From positions 1 through 64,000 of the forward strand of contig JAFAZH010000014.1 of assembly GCA_019239895.1 (NCBI GenBank): a stretch of DNA of 64,000 bases, given 5' to 3'. Both the position numbers and the translations under genes were made by a program. This stretch comes from Abditibacteriaceae bacterium (GTDB lineage Bacteria > Armatimonadota > Abditibacteriia > Abditibacteriales > Abditibacteriaceae). Positions 37,803-46,234 of the stretch are shown here, one piece after another; the first letter of the stretch is position 1, and every line of letters begins with the position of its first letter. The notes below the pieces were generated by a model that worked only from the letters and a program-made list of their open reading frames with translations, was not told where the DNA came from and searched no databases.

Positions 37803-38501
37803 CTATCCTGCATTTAGGTCTGCGGCTAATTCTTGCATGATGGCAAGCGAGGCCGAACAACCAATGCGATTGGCTCCGGCTTCAATCATGGCGCGGGCGG
37901 TCGCCAAATCACGAATGCCACCAGCCGCTTTGACGCCCAGGCGGTCACCCACCGTGCGGCGCATCAAAGTTACATCGGCAACCGTCGCTCCGCCCGAGCT
38001 AAAGCCGGTTGAGGTCTTTACAAAATCGGCCCCGGCTTCAGCAGCCAAGTGGCAAGCGGACACTTTTTCTTCATCCGTGAGCAGTGCCGTTTCTAAAATG
38101 ACTTTAACCACTAAGCCCGGCTTACTGCGCGCACTTTCCACCACTGCGCCAATGTCTTCCAACACCGCGTCGGTATCTTTGCATTTGAGGGTGCCAACGG
38201 GAATCACCATATCCACTTCTTGCGCGCCTCGTTCAATAGCCTGTGTTGTCTCGAAAGCTTTGACATCGGTCAGGGTATTGCCATGTGGGAAACCAACGAC
38301 TGTGGCAACTTTTACCGGGCTGCCAGACAACTGATGCACGGCGAAATCTATCCAGAGGGGAGCCACGCACACGGCCACAAAATTAAACTGTCGCGCCTCT
38401 TCGCAAAGCTGCCTTATTTGTGCTCGTGTCGTTTCTGGTTTGAGGGCGGTATGGTCTATCATGCTGGCCAGTTGCTCTGGCGTTAGAGGGGTCTGGTTCA
38501 T
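37803..38501 (-). CDS. deoC: Deoxyribose-phosphate aldolase DeoC
   Basis: Class I aldolase cleaving 2-deoxyribose-5-phosphate to glyceraldehyde-3-phosphate and acetaldehyde, the last step of deoxynucleoside degradation. The 232-residue barrel carries [16 protein letters not shown] at the N-terminus, [28 protein letters not shown] and the Schiff-base Lys in [17 protein letters not shown], then [22 protein letters not shown]. It is in the same strand as deoB and separated from it by a repeat, and lies near cdd and the pyrimidine phosphorylase, making a coherent salvage pathway. Confidence 0.96.
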   Translation of the reverse strand: MNQTPLTPEQLASMIDHTALKPETTRAQIRQLCEEARQFNFVAVCVAPLWIDFAVHQLSGSPVKVATVVGFPHGNTLTDVKAFETTQAIERGAQEVDMVIPVGTLKCKDTDAVLEDIGAVVESARSKPGLVVKVILETALLTDEEKVSACHLAAEAGADFVKTSTGFSSGGATVADVTLMRRTVGDRLGVKAAGGIRDLATARAMIEAGANRIGCSASLAIMQELAADLNAG

Positions 38502-38580
38502 AATCTCCTGTAATCCTGCTAAATGGTTAATCAGTTTAGGCCGCTAACGAAATGAACGCAGCTTATAGAGTGAGAGTTTG

Positions 38581-38703
38581 TCATGCTGAGCAAAGCGAAG
38601 CATCTACTCTGCGGAGTTAGAGTGTTATCGTTTGACTACTATTCTATAGAACAATCTAACCAGAGAACAATCTAACCAGATGCTTCGCTTTGCTCAGCAT
38701 GAC
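38581..38703. repeat. Interrupted palindrome, family D (complete copy)
   Basis: TCATGCTGAGCAAAGCGAAG (38581 on) and its reverse complement CTTCGCTTTGCTCAGCATGA (ending 38703) are perfect arms around 73 bp. An inner direct repeat, GAACAATCTAACCAGA, occurs twice next to the right arm. Related arms are at 10449 and, nested in another repeat, at 41760-41869. It lies between deoC and deoB. Confidence 0.88.
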
Positions 38704-38733
38704 CTTCTTGCGATTACCGTTTCCTGTTTAGCA

Positions 38734-39876
38734 TCATTGACCGAAATCAAAAATTGGCTCTCCATTGGGCCACGATTCTTTTAGTTTAAAAAACTGGGCC
38801 AGGGAAGCGGCAATATCCGCAAAAGTCTGGCGACAACCTAAATCCTGCTTTCTATCTCCATACTTTACCAAGAGGGGCACGGCTTCGCGGGTATGATCAG
38901 AGCCTTTAAAAGTTGGGTCGTTACCATGATCGGCAGTGATGATGATTAAGTCCTCGGCGTTACAAAACGGCAGAAAACTATGAAGCCACGCATCAAACTG
39001 TTGTAGTGCTTGCGCATAACCAACCACATCGCGCCGGTGTCCATACAGCATATCGAAGTCCACTAAATTGGCAAAAACCAAGCCCTGCTTTGTCGTTCGC
39101 CAAACTTCTTCAAGCTGGCGCATTCCCTCGGCATTCGATGCGGTAGGGTGTGATTCGCTAATGCCCTCGCCCGTAAAAAGGTCAGCCACTTTGCCGATGC
39201 TAATGACGGGGAGGCCCGCTTCCGTTAGAGCCTTTAAGATAGTGCATGGCGGCTGCATCGAAAAGTCATGCCGTCCGGCGGTGCGGGTGAAATATCCTGG
39301 CTTGCCCACAAAAGGCCGGGCAATGACTCGCGCAATGTGATAAGCGTCGCAATGCCGCCGCGCTACGGTGCAGATTTCATAGAGTCGCGTCAAGGGAACA
39401 ACCTCTTCATGAGCGGCAATCTGCAAGACGGAATCGGCGGAAGTATAAAGAATGGGCTGTCCAGTTTGAAGGTGGATGTCTCCTAAGTCTTTTAGAATCT
39501 CTGTCCCGCTGCGCGGGTAGTTGCCAATGAAATGAACCTCACACTCCGCCTCAATACTGCGCACCAGTGCAGGGGGAAACTTTTCAAAGACGGCAAAAGG
39601 TGCTTCGAGAATAACCCCGGCAATTTCCCAATGGCCCGTCGTAGAGTCTTTGCCCTTTGATTGCTCGTGCATTCGGCCATAACTGGCCTGCAATGATTCG
39701 GCAGGGGCTTGTTGCAGCACATGGCCCAAACCCAGTGACCAGAGCGTTGGTAACTGTAAGTGCGGACACTGCTCTAAGATATGCCGCAGCGTATTGACAC
39801 CAGCATCACCATATTGAGCGGCATCCGATGCGCCGCCAATGCCAACACTATCGAGAATCAATAAAAGAGCGCGCAT
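38734..39876 (-). CDS. deoB: Phosphopentomutase DeoB
   Basis: Interconverts (deoxy)ribose 1-phosphate and 5-phosphate, feeding DeoC. It belongs to the alkaline phosphatase superfamily: metal and nucleophile region ILDSVGIGGASDAAQYGD at the N-terminus, GKDSTTGHWEIAG (phosphothreonine site), TADSVLQIAAHE, and the C-terminal metal site IITADHGNDPTFKGSDHTRE. At 380 residues the protein is full length with the usual cap domain. Start at 39876 is the first Met after the promoter region shared with the divergent cdd gene. Confidence 0.96.
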   Translation of the reverse strand: MRALLLILDSVGIGGASDAAQYGDAGVNTLRHILEQCPHLQLPTLWSLGLGHVLQQAPAESLQASYGRMHEQSKGKDSTTGHWEIAGVILEAPFAVFEKFPPALVRSIEAECEVHFIGNYPRSGTEILKDLGDIHLQTGQPILYTSADSVLQIAAHEEVVPLTRLYEICTVARRHCDAYHIARVIARPFVGKPGYFTRTAGRHDFSMQPPCTILKALTEAGLPVISIGKVADLFTGEGISESHPTASNAEGMRQLEEVWRTTKQGLVFANLVDFDMLYGHRRDVVGYAQALQQFDAWLHSFLPFCNAEDLIIITADHGNDPTFKGSDHTREAVPLLVKYGDRKQDLGCRQTFADIAASLAQFFKLKESWPNGEPIFDFGQ

Positions 39877-39935
39877 AATCGAGATGCAGAAGTATCAACA
39901 CAACGGTTGTGAAATAGTTTAAAATGCTTCTCTGT

Positions 39936-40361
39936 ATGAGTTCTACGATTGAGTTAGCCGAACCCCATATTCAGCAGCTTTACCAGTTAGCCTGCGCCGC
40001 CCGCGAGAAAGCCTATTGTCCTTATAGCGGCTATCAGGTGGGTGCTGCCATCCGAATTTCTGATGGTACCATATATACTGGCTGCAACGTGGAAAACTCT
40101 TCTTATGGGGCAACCAATTGCGCCGAGCGGGTCGCCATTCAGAAAGCAGTTAGCGAGCATGGCAAGATACAAATTGCCGATGTGATGGTGGTGACGGATG
40201 CTAACCCCCCGTGGCCGCCCTGCGGTATGTGCCGTCAGGTCATTGCTGAATTTAGCGCCCAAACCGTTATCCATGCCGCTAATCTGCAAGGTGAGATTAT
40301 CACGACCAGTTTTGCTGACCTCTTGCCACAAGCCTTTACTCCTGAACATCTGCATCGTTAG
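39936..40361 (+). CDS. cdd: Cytidine deaminase
   Basis: Deaminates cytidine and deoxycytidine to uridine and deoxyuridine. The zinc site is formed by Cys in TNCAERVAIQKAV (with the proton-shuttling Glu) and the pair in PPCGMCRQVIAEF (P-C-x2-C). AYCPYSGYQVGAAI is the substrate-binding strand. At 141 residues it is the small tetrameric type. A Met at 39924 is also in frame, but the ATG at 39936 fits family length better; neither has a strong ribosome binding site. The pyrimidine phosphorylase gene follows 21 bp later. Confidence 0.95.
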   Translation: MSSTIELAEPHIQQLYQLACAAREKAYCPYSGYQVGAAIRISDGTIYTGCNVENSSYGATNCAERVAIQKAVSEHGKIQIADVMVVTDANPPWPPCGMCRQVIAEFSAQTVIHAANLQGEIITTSFADLLPQAFTPEHLHR

Positions 40362-40382
40362 GCTACTCATAATCATATTAAC

Positions 40383-41690
40383 ATGAATTTCCTTTCGCTC
40401 CTTGAGGCTAAACGTGACGGCCAGAATTTGGGCCAATCACAAATTACGGAGATCGTGCAGGCTTATACCAACGGCGAGATTCCCGATTATCAAATGTCGT
40501 CATTTTTGATGGCAGTTTACTTTCAGGGTATGGCTGCTGGTGAAACCGCCGCCCTGACTTTAGCCGTGCGCGATTCCGGCTCCACGCTACGTTTTCCGAA
40601 TGATCCCCGTCCGATTGCAGATAAACATTCAACGGGCGGGGTAGGCGATAAAGTCTCTCTCCCCTTAGCGCCCTTGCTGGCCTGTCTTGGCTTTCGAGTG
40701 CCGATGATCTCCGGGCGTGGCCTGGGCATTACAGGTGGCACGCTTGATAAGTTGGAATCTATCCCTGGCTTTCGCACAGCGCTGGAACCAGATAAGATTA
40801 TCCAGCAAGTGCAAAGCATAGGGTGCGTGATTTGTGGCCAGACTGCTGACATGGTGCCCGCTGATAAATCCCTCTATGCCTTGCGCGATGTGACGGGCAC
40901 CGTGCCTTCGATTCCATTGATTACGGCTTCCATTCTTTCCAAGAAGTTAGCGGAAAACCCGCAAGCCCTGATTTTAGATGTGAAGTTCGGCACCGCCGCT
41001 TTTATGCAGACGAAGGAGCGGGCGCGTGCTTTAGCGGAAAGCATGGTGACTTTAGGCCATCAGTGCGGTGTCAACACCCGCGCCTTGCTAACGGATATGA
41101 ATGTGCCTTTAGGTCGTGCTGCGGGTAACTGGCTGGAAGTGAAAGAATCGGTTGAATGCCTGGAAAATCGTGGCCCGGCTGATGTGCATGAGTTGGTGAT
41201 TGAATGCGCCGCGCATCTGCTCGTGCAAACTGGCCGCACCTCAGACATCCAGGAAGCACAGACTCAAGCCGAAGCATCTTTACAATCCGGCGAACCGCGC
41301 CGCAAGTGGGATGAGATGTTAAGGGCACAAGGTGCGGATTTAGCCGCATTCCAACAGAAACTAACCCTCGAAGAGACGGCTCCCATTCTGCTGGAATTAT
41401 GCGCTGATAAAGCAGGCTTCGTCTCTCAATGCGACGCCCGGATAATAGGGGAAGTGATTCGTGATTTGGGCGGTGGGCGTCTGACCAAAGAGACCGTTAT
41501 TAATCCCGCAGTAGGAGTAGACCAATTAGCGAAGCCAGGCGAACCTATTCAACCCGGTAATGTGTTGGCCCGTATTCATGCCGCTACTCAGGCTCAAGCC
41601 GAAACTGCACGCGACCGATTGCAAAAAGCTTTTCAAATCACCAACGAGCCACCTTCATTAGCGCCTTTGATACAGGAAGTTATTGAATAA
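40383..41690 (+). CDS. Pyrimidine-nucleoside (thymidine) phosphorylase
   Basis: Phosphorolyses thymidine, deoxyuridine or uridine to base and sugar-1-phosphate. The 435-residue product has MSSFLMAVYFQGM, the phosphate-binding KHSTGGVGDKVSLPLAPLLA, PMISGRGLGITGGTLDKLES, the glycosyltransferase-family signature, and LILDVKFGTAAFMQTKERA. The C-terminal domain with ARIHAATQAQAETARDRL is typical. It could be DeoA or the broader Pdp type; the short K-H-S-T-G-G pattern fits both. It is co-oriented and close to cdd, so deaminated cytidines pass directly to it. Confidence 0.94.
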   Translation: MNFLSLLEAKRDGQNLGQSQITEIVQAYTNGEIPDYQMSSFLMAVYFQGMAAGETAALTLAVRDSGSTLRFPNDPRPIADKHSTGGVGDKVSLPLAPLLACLGFRVPMISGRGLGITGGTLDKLESIPGFRTALEPDKIIQQVQSIGCVICGQTADMVPADKSLYALRDVTGTVPSIPLITASILSKKLAENPQALILDVKFGTAAFMQTKERARALAESMVTLGHQCGVNTRALLTDMNVPLGRAAGNWLEVKESVECLENRGPADVHELVIECAAHLLVQTGRTSDIQEAQTQAEASLQSGEPRRKWDEMLRAQGADLAAFQQKLTLEETAPILLELCADKAGFVSQCDARIIGEVIRDLGGGRLTKETVINPAVGVDQLAKPGEPIQPGNVLARIHAATQAQAETARDRLQKAFQITNEPPSLAPLIQEVIE

Positions 41691-41938
41691 GATTGAACCG
41701 CCAAGGACGCCAAGAGCGCCAAGAAAAGAAGAGGGGGTGAGTGGGGAAAGAGCAGCCAGTGTCATGTTGAGCGCAGCGAAACATCTACTCTGCGGAGATA
41801 TAGAGTTCTGATTTACCTCATTACTTTATGGACACTCATAAAAGATTCTTCGCTGCGCTCAGAATGACAAAGCTATTCTGCTTCCCACTCTCCCCCTCTT
41901 CTTTTCTTGGCGCTCTTGGCGTCCTTGGCGGTTCAATC
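41691..41938. repeat. Nested palindrome: family B with family D inside
   Basis: The outer arms are GATTGAACCGCCAAGGACGC (from 41691) and its complement GCGTCCTTGGCGGTTCAATC (ending 41938), continuing inward through AAAGAAGAGGGGG and CCCCCTCTTCTTTT. Between them, 41760-41869 is a family D palindrome (TGTCATGTTGAGCGCAGCGA against CGCTGCGCTCAGAATGACA). The whole separates the phosphorylase from the converging dGTPase gene. Confidence 0.88.
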
Positions 41939-41946
41939 TTCTGAAT

Positions 41947-43245
41947 TTAAACGCCGCGCCAGCTTGAGGGCATGAAAAGTTGGGTGTAGATTTGGGAAGC
42001 GAAGCGGTCGGTCATACCGGCGATATAATCGCAGACACAGCGGGCCAGGGCGGGTTGAGTCAGGCTGTCCACATCCTGTCCGGCAGGGCATAGGTTGGCA
42101 TATTCACCGCGCATAAGTTGCGGCTTACTCATAAAGTGCTCGAACAAATGGTGAATCACGTTACGCACGCGAGGTGCTTCATCGGCGGTGTTAATGAGAT
42201 AAACATGATCGAACATCCAGTTCTTGAGCGTATCCGTCGCGTGCATGATGTCGTCGCGCATGGCAATGCGGTCGAGCGCCTGACGCAATGGGTCATGTTC
42301 GGTTGCTACGACTTCGCTGCTGGCTTCGATAATAGCATTGACCATTGTGGTAATACGCTGCGCGTGGCGCTGGCCCAAGACTTCCAAACAATCTTTGGGC
42401 AAGTCTTCGTAGTGGATCATGCCGGAGCGAATCGCGTCATCAATATCGTGGTTGACATAAGCCACCCGGTCGCAAATGCGCACAATTTGGCCTTCGAGGG
42501 TGGCAGGTTTGCCACGCTGGAGCCATAAATCCAGCGACTTCCCGGCTTTCAAATCAGACTTGCCTTTGGAGTGGTGCAAAATCCCATCACGCACTTCCCA
42601 GGTGAGGTTCAAGCCTTTACCATTATTTTCCAGGACATCCACAATCCGCAGTGATTGCTCATAGTGACGGAAGCGAGAATCCGGGTCGAAGCGGCGATAG
42701 GCTTCATCGAGAGATTCCTCTCCAATATGGCCGAACGGGGCATGGCCCAGGTCATGGCCCATGCCGATGGCTTCGGTTAAATCTTCATTCAGGCGCAGGG
42801 CACGCGCCACCGTGCGCGCGATTTGTGTTACTTCTAAGGTGTGGGTTAATCGAGTGCGGTAGTGATCTTGCTCTGGTGAGATAAAAACTTGAGTCTTATG
42901 TTTGAGACGACGAAAGGCTTTGGTATGAATAATCCGGTCGCGGTCGCGCTGCCATTCGGTGCGATAAGAGTCCAGTGGCTCCGGGCGTTCGCGGCCTTTG
43001 CTCTGGTCAACCTTGGAGGCCAACGGTGCCAACCACGCGTGTTCACGCGCTTCGAGCGAAAGACGAATATGCCCGTCTTCCAGATCATGATGGGCTGGCC
43101 CCGCTCCATTCATGCCGCCTGCCGCGCCGACCTTAGTGGTACTCTTAGATGTACTCATAGTTACAGTATGTGCCGATAATAGCGAAACTGTGCAACTGTT
43201 GCCTGCACCAGCCTGCCCCTCTTGCTCCTGGTGCAGAATCCACAT
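41947..43245 (-). CDS. dGTP triphosphohydrolase-like HD-domain protein
   Basis: Hydrolyses dNTPs to nucleosides and triphosphate, balancing deoxynucleotide pools. HD-domain marks: FRRLKHKTQVFISPEQDHYR, RLTHTLEVTQIARTVARAL (first His), GMGHDLGHAPFGHIGEE (His-Asp pair) and RICDRVAYVNHDIDDAIR. At 432 residues it resembles the dGTPase-like class 2 family. Among possible starts the ATG at 43245 is chosen because AAGGAG lies 9 nt upstream. The N-terminal 45 residues before GPAHHDLEDG are not conserved-looking. It faces the phosphorylase gene and fits the nucleotide-salvage neighbourhood. Confidence 0.9.
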   Translation of the reverse strand: MWILHQEQEGQAGAGNSCTVSLLSAHTVTMSTSKSTTKVGAAGGMNGAGPAHHDLEDGHIRLSLEAREHAWLAPLASKVDQSKGRERPEPLDSYRTEWQRDRDRIIHTKAFRRLKHKTQVFISPEQDHYRTRLTHTLEVTQIARTVARALRLNEDLTEAIGMGHDLGHAPFGHIGEESLDEAYRRFDPDSRFRHYEQSLRIVDVLENNGKGLNLTWEVRDGILHHSKGKSDLKAGKSLDLWLQRGKPATLEGQIVRICDRVAYVNHDIDDAIRSGMIHYEDLPKDCLEVLGQRHAQRITTMVNAIIEASSEVVATEHDPLRQALDRIAMRDDIMHATDTLKNWMFDHVYLINTADEAPRVRNVIHHLFEHFMSKPQLMRGEYANLCPAGQDVDSLTQPALARCVCDYIAGMTDRFASQIYTQLFMPSSWRGV

Positions 43246-43374
43246 CAATTATCACTCCTTACTTTTGATAATGGTAGTTATTAAGTTATATTTAAACGAA
43301 ACTTAACCCTTGGTTGATATGGATAGAAAGTCATTTATAGAATTTGAATGAGATGCAGGTAGGAGAAATCTTTG

Positions 43375-44295
43375 ATGAATCGCTATCGCCGTCTTTTTTT
43401 GATGGGTTGCACAACAGTTCTAATCGGTTTAAGCGGCTGCTCGAACCAGGGCAGCACCAATGGCACAGCCGCCAGTGGGGGCGGGACGCCGCAACAGTTA
43501 GTCATGGGATTTGTGCCCTCGGAGCAGGCGGATAAACTGGCGGACACGGCCAAGCCTATGGCTGACTTTGTGTCAAAAGAACTCAATATTCCCATTAAGA
43601 CATTTACGGCGACGACCTACGCCGGTTTGGTCGAAGCGATGGGATCGGGCAAAGTGGATATTGGAGCTTTAGCCCCGCTTGCTTATGTTCTGGCCCATGA
43701 CCAGAACGGCGCGAAAGTTCTGCTCAAGTCGTCTCGCCATAATGCGGTTACTTATCATTCTATGTTTGTGGCCCGTGCCGATTCCGGCATCAAGAGTATT
43801 GACCAGGCCAAGGGCAAGAAAATGGCTTTCGTTGATCCGGCTTCGGCCTCTGGCTATTTGTTCCCGGCGGCCTACCTCAAGGGCAAAGGCTATGATCCCG
43901 ATAAGTTCTTCTCGCAAACCATCTTCTCTGGTGGACATGATAAGTCAGTGATCTCAGTCTATAATGGCGACGTGAATGTCGCGGCGGTGTATGACGATGC
44001 GCGTGACCAGGTAGCTAAACAAGACACTTATAAAGACGTTAAAACCAAAGTTGTGAAAATCGGCCAAACGCAGGAAATCCCCAACGACACTATTTCTGTG
44101 CGCAAAGACCTTGACTCGGCATTGGCGGATAAAATCAAAGCCGCTTTCTTGAAATATGCCAAGAGCGCAGATGGTAAGAAAACCCTCATGGATCTCTATG
44201 GCATTGATGGCATGGCCGAGGCCAAAGACAGTGATTATGACATTGTGCGCCAGACCGCGAAAACAATGGGCGTGGAACTCAACTCGTTGAAGTAG
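43375..44295 (+). CDS. phnD: Phosphonate/phosphite ABC transporter substrate-binding lipoprotein
   Basis: Captures phosphonate, phosphite or related oxyanions outside the membrane for PhnCE. The 306-residue product has a lipoprotein signal with lipobox LSGC (Cys 22), followed by a Ser/Gly/Thr linker. PhnD features: QLVMGFVPSEQADKLADTAK, FTATTYAGLVEAMGSGKVDIG, LAPLAYVLAHDQNGAKVLL, MAFVDPASASGYLFPAAYLK and SGGHDKSVISVYNGDVNVAA. AGGAG 9 nt before the ATG at 43375 supports this start. No C-P lyase genes accompany it, so the ligand could be phosphonate, phosphite or hypophosphite. Confidence 0.93.
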   Translation: MNRYRRLFLMGCTTVLIGLSGCSNQGSTNGTAASGGGTPQQLVMGFVPSEQADKLADTAKPMADFVSKELNIPIKTFTATTYAGLVEAMGSGKVDIGALAPLAYVLAHDQNGAKVLLKSSRHNAVTYHSMFVARADSGIKSIDQAKGKKMAFVDPASASGYLFPAAYLKGKGYDPDKFFSQTIFSGGHDKSVISVYNGDVNVAAVYDDARDQVAKQDTYKDVKTKVVKIGQTQEIPNDTISVRKDLDSALADKIKAAFLKYAKSADGKKTLMDLYGIDGMAEAKDSDYDIVRQTAKTMGVELNSLK

Positions 44296-44297
44296 AA

Positions 44298-44529
44298 GAC
44301 CTAACCCCCCGTCCCCCTTCCCGCAACGGGAAGGGGGTGCCAGAGGTCTACTTTAAACTTTGACGAACAGGGGCAATTTCAAAGGGAAAGTTAGAGCTTT
44401 AATCTTAGACCTAAATGCACTTGTTAGTGCTTCATATTTCCTGTTAGTGCTTCATGTTTATAGTTCAACCCAGTAATAATCCTCAGACACCCCCTTCCTG
44501 TGTCGGGAAGGGGGACGGGGGGTTAGGTC
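44298..44529. repeat. Interrupted palindrome, family E, between phnD and phnC
   Basis: GACCTAACCCCCCGTCCCCC (44298 on) is matched by its reverse complement GGGGGACGGGGGGTTAGGTC ending at 44529. Each arm also folds on itself (CCCCCTTCCC..GGGAAGGGGG). Inside is a direct repeat TGTTAGTGCTTCAT at 44422 and 44442. It splits the transporter operon and ends 10 bp before the phnC start. Confidence 0.88.
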
Positions 44530-44539
44530 ATATTGTTTA

Positions 44540-45421
44540 ATGGAACAACCAGCTATTCTTTTTGAAAACGTTACCAAGCAATTCCCCAACGGCCATGTGG
44601 CGTTGAAAAATGTATCGCTGTCGTTTAAGCCTGGCGAATTTGTGGTTGTTGTAGGTCTCTCAGGAGCGGGCAAATCTACGCTCATTCGCTGCGTGAATCG
44701 CTTGGTCACCCCCACTTCAGGGCGCGTGAGTGTGGCCGGGGTTGAGATGACGGGCCTTAATGAAACGGGCTTGCGCGCCGCGCGTGCCCGTATCGGCATG
44801 ATTTTCCAGAACTATAACCTGGTGCGCCGCTCTTCGGTTTTGCGCAATGTTTTAGCGGGGCGACTGGCACATCTACCAAGTTGGCGCACGCTGCTGGGCA
44901 ACTTCCCCCTTGCTGATGTAGAACTGGCCTTGCGGAGTCTGGATCGCGTGGGCATCATGGAAAAAGCCTATCAACGTGCCGATACGCTTTCAGGCGGTCA
45001 ACAGCAGCGCGTGGCGATTGCCCGTGCCCTGGCGCAGCAGCCCACGGTTTTACTGGCTGATGAGCCAGTCGCATCCCTTGACCCTCCCACTGCGCACCAG
45101 GTGATGCGAGACCTAAAGCGGCTGTCACGAGAAGAGAATCTCACCACCTTGGTCAACCTGCACTTCATTGATATGGCGCAGGAATACGCTGACCGCATCG
45201 TCGGCTTGCGGGCTGGTGAAGTCGTCTTCGATGGCCCGGTGGATGGCATGTCGGAAGGGACTTTTGAGGAGATTTACAATCGCCGCATCCGCCCCGATGA
45301 CCTGCGCGGCACTGCCGATCTGCACCTGACGGATAGGGCTGCTGGAAATGGTGTGTTAACCTCTACTGCCCCGGACGCTCTGGAGAATTCAACGCAGGAG
45401 ACGATTTCCGCTGCCCACTGA
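44540..45421 (+). CDS. phnC: Phosphonate ABC transporter ATP-binding protein
   Basis: Energises the importer from the cytoplasmic face. The 293-residue product has Walker A GLSGAGKSTLIR (about residues 39-50), Q-loop MIFQNYNLVRRSSVL, ABC signature LSGGQQQRVAIARAL and Walker B VLLADEPVASLDP, with H-loop NLHFID. GRLAHLPSWRTLLG and the R-R-x-S-x2-N spacing are PhnC-specific. About 45 residues of non-conserved tail follow. The upstream GGTTAGGT is inside repeat E, so the repeat may supply part of the translation start region. Confidence 0.94.
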   Translation: MEQPAILFENVTKQFPNGHVALKNVSLSFKPGEFVVVVGLSGAGKSTLIRCVNRLVTPTSGRVSVAGVEMTGLNETGLRAARARIGMIFQNYNLVRRSSVLRNVLAGRLAHLPSWRTLLGNFPLADVELALRSLDRVGIMEKAYQRADTLSGGQQQRVAIARALAQQPTVLLADEPVASLDPPTAHQVMRDLKRLSREENLTTLVNLHFIDMAQEYADRIVGLRAGEVVFDGPVDGMSEGTFEEIYNRRIRPDDLRGTADLHLTDRAAGNGVLTSTAPDALENSTQETISAAH

Positions 45422-45437
45422 GACTCTCTCTCAATCA

Positions 45438-46217
45438 TTGCCCAAGCCTCCCTTCCCGTGGCGCGGGTGGGTAGCCGCAGGGGTTGTGCTGGCTATCCTG
45501 GTGTGGAGCGCACAGGGCACCGGAGCCAGCCTCAAAGCCTTTGCTGAAGGTGTGCCGCAGATGTTGGCTTACTTTCAGAAGCTCTCTCCCTCACATAAGC
45601 CCTGGCCTTTAGATTATTTGCCGGAAATCAAAGATCGTCTTCTTGAAACCGTCAAAATTTCCTTCGCGGCCACGGTGATTGGCGCGGCTCTGGCGTTACC
45701 TTTTGTCATGGTCGCCACGCGACCTTTAGCGGCCAATGGCTTTGTTTATACCCTGGGGCGTGGCTTTCTCAATCTTATCCGTACTATTCCTGATTTAGTG
45801 CTGGCGAACATTCTAGTGGCTGGATTTGGATTGGGGCCACTGCCTGGCTTGCTGGCGCTGATTATCTTTACTTTTGGTGTGGTGACCAAACTCTTGGCCG
45901 ACACCATCGAAACAGTTGATGCCGGGCCAATGGAAGCCATCGCTGCCGCTGGTGGTACCCGCCTGCAACGCGCTGTCTTTGCCATCTTTCCTCAAATCGC
46001 ACCCGATTACATCGCTTATTCTCTGTACGCCTTGGAGATCAATGTGCGAGTAGCGGCGGTCTTAGGTTTAGTCGGTGCAGGTGGCATCGGCCAAATTCTC
46101 TACCGCGACATCAACTTCTTCATGTATAGCCGGGTGGGAATGATTATCGCCGCCACCTTTGTCGTCGTCTTCCTGATTGACTCCACCTCCTCCTGGTTGC
46201 GCAGCAAGCTCGTATAA
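45438..46217 (+). CDS. phnE: Phosphonate ABC transporter permease, first copy
   Basis: Membrane subunit of the importer, 259 residues, about six membrane helices. The binding-protein-dependent loop EAIAAAGGTRLQRAVFAIFP (E-A-x3-A-G-x9-I-x-L-P type) contacts PhnC. FLNLIRTIPDLVLANIL and VRVAAVLGLVGAGGIGQILY are typical for PhnE. The only usual start is a TTG at 45438, which has no ribosome binding site. AGGAG at 45396-45400 points instead to an unorthodox CTG at 45411 or to coupling with the end of phnC. The second permease gene follows 17 bp after the stop. Confidence 0.9.
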   Translation: MPKPPFPWRGWVAAGVVLAILVWSAQGTGASLKAFAEGVPQMLAYFQKLSPSHKPWPLDYLPEIKDRLLETVKISFAATVIGAALALPFVMVATRPLAANGFVYTLGRGFLNLIRTIPDLVLANILVAGFGLGPLPGLLALIIFTFGVVTKLLADTIETVDAGPMEAIAAAGGTRLQRAVFAIFPQIAPDYIAYSLYALEINVRVAAVLGLVGAGGIGQILYRDINFFMYSRVGMIIAATFVVVFLIDSTSSWLRSKLV

Positions 46218-46234
46218 CGAGACCCATCAACTTT

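Noticed and set aside
37678-38334. 218-codon plus-strand frame at deoC
   Set aside because: It is the complement of deoC, which has complete aldolase motifs.
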